From: Mycolicibacterium poriferae | Lineage (GTDB): Bacteria; Actinomycetota; Actinomycetes; Mycobacteriales; Mycobacteriaceae | Assembly (NCBI RefSeq): GCF_010728325.1 | Contig: NZ_AP022570.1 | Location: 1,302,001-1,366,000 of the forward strand | Length of the DNA stretch: 64,000 nucleotides | Reading direction: 5' to 3' | Shown: piece after piece, positions 62,837 through 64,000 of the stretch | Numbering within the stretch: the stretch's first letter is position 1 | Layout of the letters: each line of letters opens with the position of its first letter | The notes under the pieces: model-generated | The model's input: only the letters and a program-made list of their open reading frames with translations | The model's database searches: none | What the model was told of the DNA's origin: nothing | Position numbers and translations under genes: made by a program

Positions 62837-64000
62837 ATGGATCTTGTGCTCGGTTTGTCGATGACGTCGTCATCGGTGCGCTGGGTGCTCGTCGAGTCCG
62901 CGGGGGAGGGCGCGACGCTGGACCGGGGCTCACTGCCCCTGGATCACGATCAAGTTTTCGACGCTGACGCCCTGCTCAGCGCGCTGATGGACAGGACCGC
63001 GGGCCGGTTGCACGCCATCGGACTGAACTGGACCACCTCGGCGGAAGCCGCCGCGAACGCGATCTGGCAGGCGCTGACCGACCGTGGCGTCGAGAACGTC
63101 ATCGCCGTCTCCGACGTCGAGGCCGCCGAAGCATTGGCCCGCGGCGTCGCCGAGCTCGCCGGAGGCGACCGCGTCGTGGTCTGTGTCGCCGAGCCGGGCA
63201 CCGCTGTCGTCGCTTCGGTCAGCCCGGACGGGGTGACAGCTGAGCGCGTGCACCCGACGGAACTCGCCGACGTGGACGGTCTGTCTCCCGACACGGTGCT
63301 GGTCGCGGGTTCCGGTGACGTCGACGCGGTGGTCGAGGCTCTGCGCCAGCGCACCGACGCCGACGTGATCGCGGCCGATGAAGCCGACCTGGCTCTGGCC
63401 AGGGGCGCCGCGCTGGCCTCGGAGTCGGCGGTGTCGCTGCTCGACGCCGAGTCCGCGCCGTCCCGCCGCGCTCTGTCACCGACCGCAGTGGCCGCCTCCG
63501 TGCTGGTCGCGGCGGTGGTGACGTTCGTGGTCTCGCTCTCGATTGCGCTTGGTATGACGTTCACCCCTGACGCCGAGGCGCCGAAGATGGCCCGCTCGGC
63601 CAGTGAGCCGTTGCGCGAGGCCGCTCCGCCGTCACCGGCCGAAGCCGCCCCGCCCGCCCCCAAACCACTGGCCCCACCGCCACCTGCCGCTCCGGTGCCG
63701 GCAGAGGCCGTCGCGGCCTTCGTCGAGGTCCCCGACGCCAGGCCGATCGTCGAACCGCCAGCGGCCCCGCCGGCGCCGCAGGCCCCGCCGCCGGTCTACG
63801 AAGAGCCGATCGCCCCCGCGCCGGCCTATGTGCCCGAGGCCCCGGCCTACGTCCCGCCGGCGCCGCCGCCGAACTATCTGCCGCCCGAGCCCGCGCCGGC
63901 GTACGTGCCGCCGGCCCCGGCGCCGAACGTGGCGCCGCCTCAGCTGAACACCCCGCAGCCCGAGCCGCGGCTGCGCGATCGGATCATCGAACGCATTCCG
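62837..64000 (+). CDS. DUF7159-like membrane protein with Pro-rich C-terminus (partial)
   Basis: Open to the right edge, 388 codons without a stop. The N-terminal globular domain (DLVLGLSMTSSSVRWVLVE, GRLHAIGLNWTTSAEAA, NVIAVSDVEAAEALARGVAEL) matches the mycobacterial DUF7159 pattern. A TM segment (about residues 219-236) precedes a Pro/Ala/Glu/Tyr tail with PAYVP repeats. The start ATG follows a GC-poor stretch. Function unknown; the tail could reach into the cell wall or be cytoplasmic depending on topology. Confidence 0.75.
   Translation, partial: MDLVLGLSMTSSSVRWVLVESAGEGATLDRGSLPLDHDQVFDADALLSALMDRTAGRLHAIGLNWTTSAEAAANAIWQALTDRGVENVIAVSDVEAAEALARGVAELAGGDRVVVCVAEPGTAVVASVSPDGVTAERVHPTELADVDGLSPDTVLVAGSGDVDAVVEALRQRTDADVIAADEADLALARGAALASESAVSLLDAESAPSRRALSPTAVAASVLVAAVVTFVVSLSIALGMTFTPDAEAPKMARSASEPLREAAPPSPAEAAPPAPKPLAPPPPAAPVPAEAVAAFVEVPDARPIVEPPAAPPAPQAPPPVYEEPIAPAPAYVPEAPAYVPPAPPPNYLPPEPAPAYVPPAPAPNVAPPQLNTPQPEPRLRDRIIERIP

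Overview
The window is GC-rich, densely coded and typical of a fast-growing mycobacterium (Mycolicibacterium-like). The evidence is a complete mce lipid-transport operon, PE-PPE-domain proteins, a DUF7159-type protein, and a block whose gene order matches M. tuberculosis Rv0553-Rv0566c (menC, bpoC, menD, DUF3592 protein, mgtA, menG, menJ, polyprenyl synthase, htpX, gpsA, yajQ). Species cannot be fixed from the sequence alone. No gene-free stretch exceeds about 300 bases.

Region 1 (33-12417): an mce operon of two YrbE permeases, MceA-MceF, an Mce-associated membrane protein and two exported proteins, nearly all coupled by overlapping stops and starts. mceA carries a one-base frameshift. A tandem-TetR regulator of Mce3R type converges on the end, which suggests an mce3-like locus.

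Region 2 (12598-16541): an MpaB/DUF2236 oxygenase, a TetR regulator, an acyl-CoA synthetase and a SOUL protein, with two candidate palindromic operators.

Region 3 (16694-31476): menaquinone synthesis (menC, menD, menG, menJ, polyprenyl diphosphate synthase), with an FAD oxidoreductase, two DJ-1/PfpI proteins, a BpoC-like hydrolase, a DsbA-like lipoprotein, mannosyltransferase MgtA, an SDR and an esterase interspersed.

Region 4 (31569-40399): htpX, two tandem exported paralogues, gpsA, a VapBC-type and a ParDE-type toxin-antitoxin pair, YajQ, tRNA-Tyr(GTA), a beta-lactamase-fold lipoprotein, an LppZ-like sugar dehydrogenase and an EEP phosphodiesterase. Many genes here appear leaderless, with a TANNNT -10 box 6-7 bases before the start codon.

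Region 5 (40549-48699): a large LuxR-type ATPase regulator, a DUF4242 protein, a gene remnant, then a ureohydrolase, a ThDP decarboxylase and a sodium:solute symporter in one unit, probably for uptake and breakdown of a guanidino compound; then a TesB thioesterase.

Region 6 (48849-64000): an accessory-looking block. It holds a cadherin-like repeat protein with an unrecognised C-terminal domain, a 13E12-type HNH protein beside 50-bp tandem repeats, a fused glycine-to-betaine methyltransferase with a structured leader, a secreted sugar dehydrogenase with an Ala-Glu stalk, a KhtTU-like K+/H+ antiporter, a K+ channel, two PE-PPE hydrolases and a small CxxC protein. Betaine synthesis beside potassium transport suggests osmotic adaptation. 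Roles of unfamiliar genes are inferred from motifs and context only; no search could be run.
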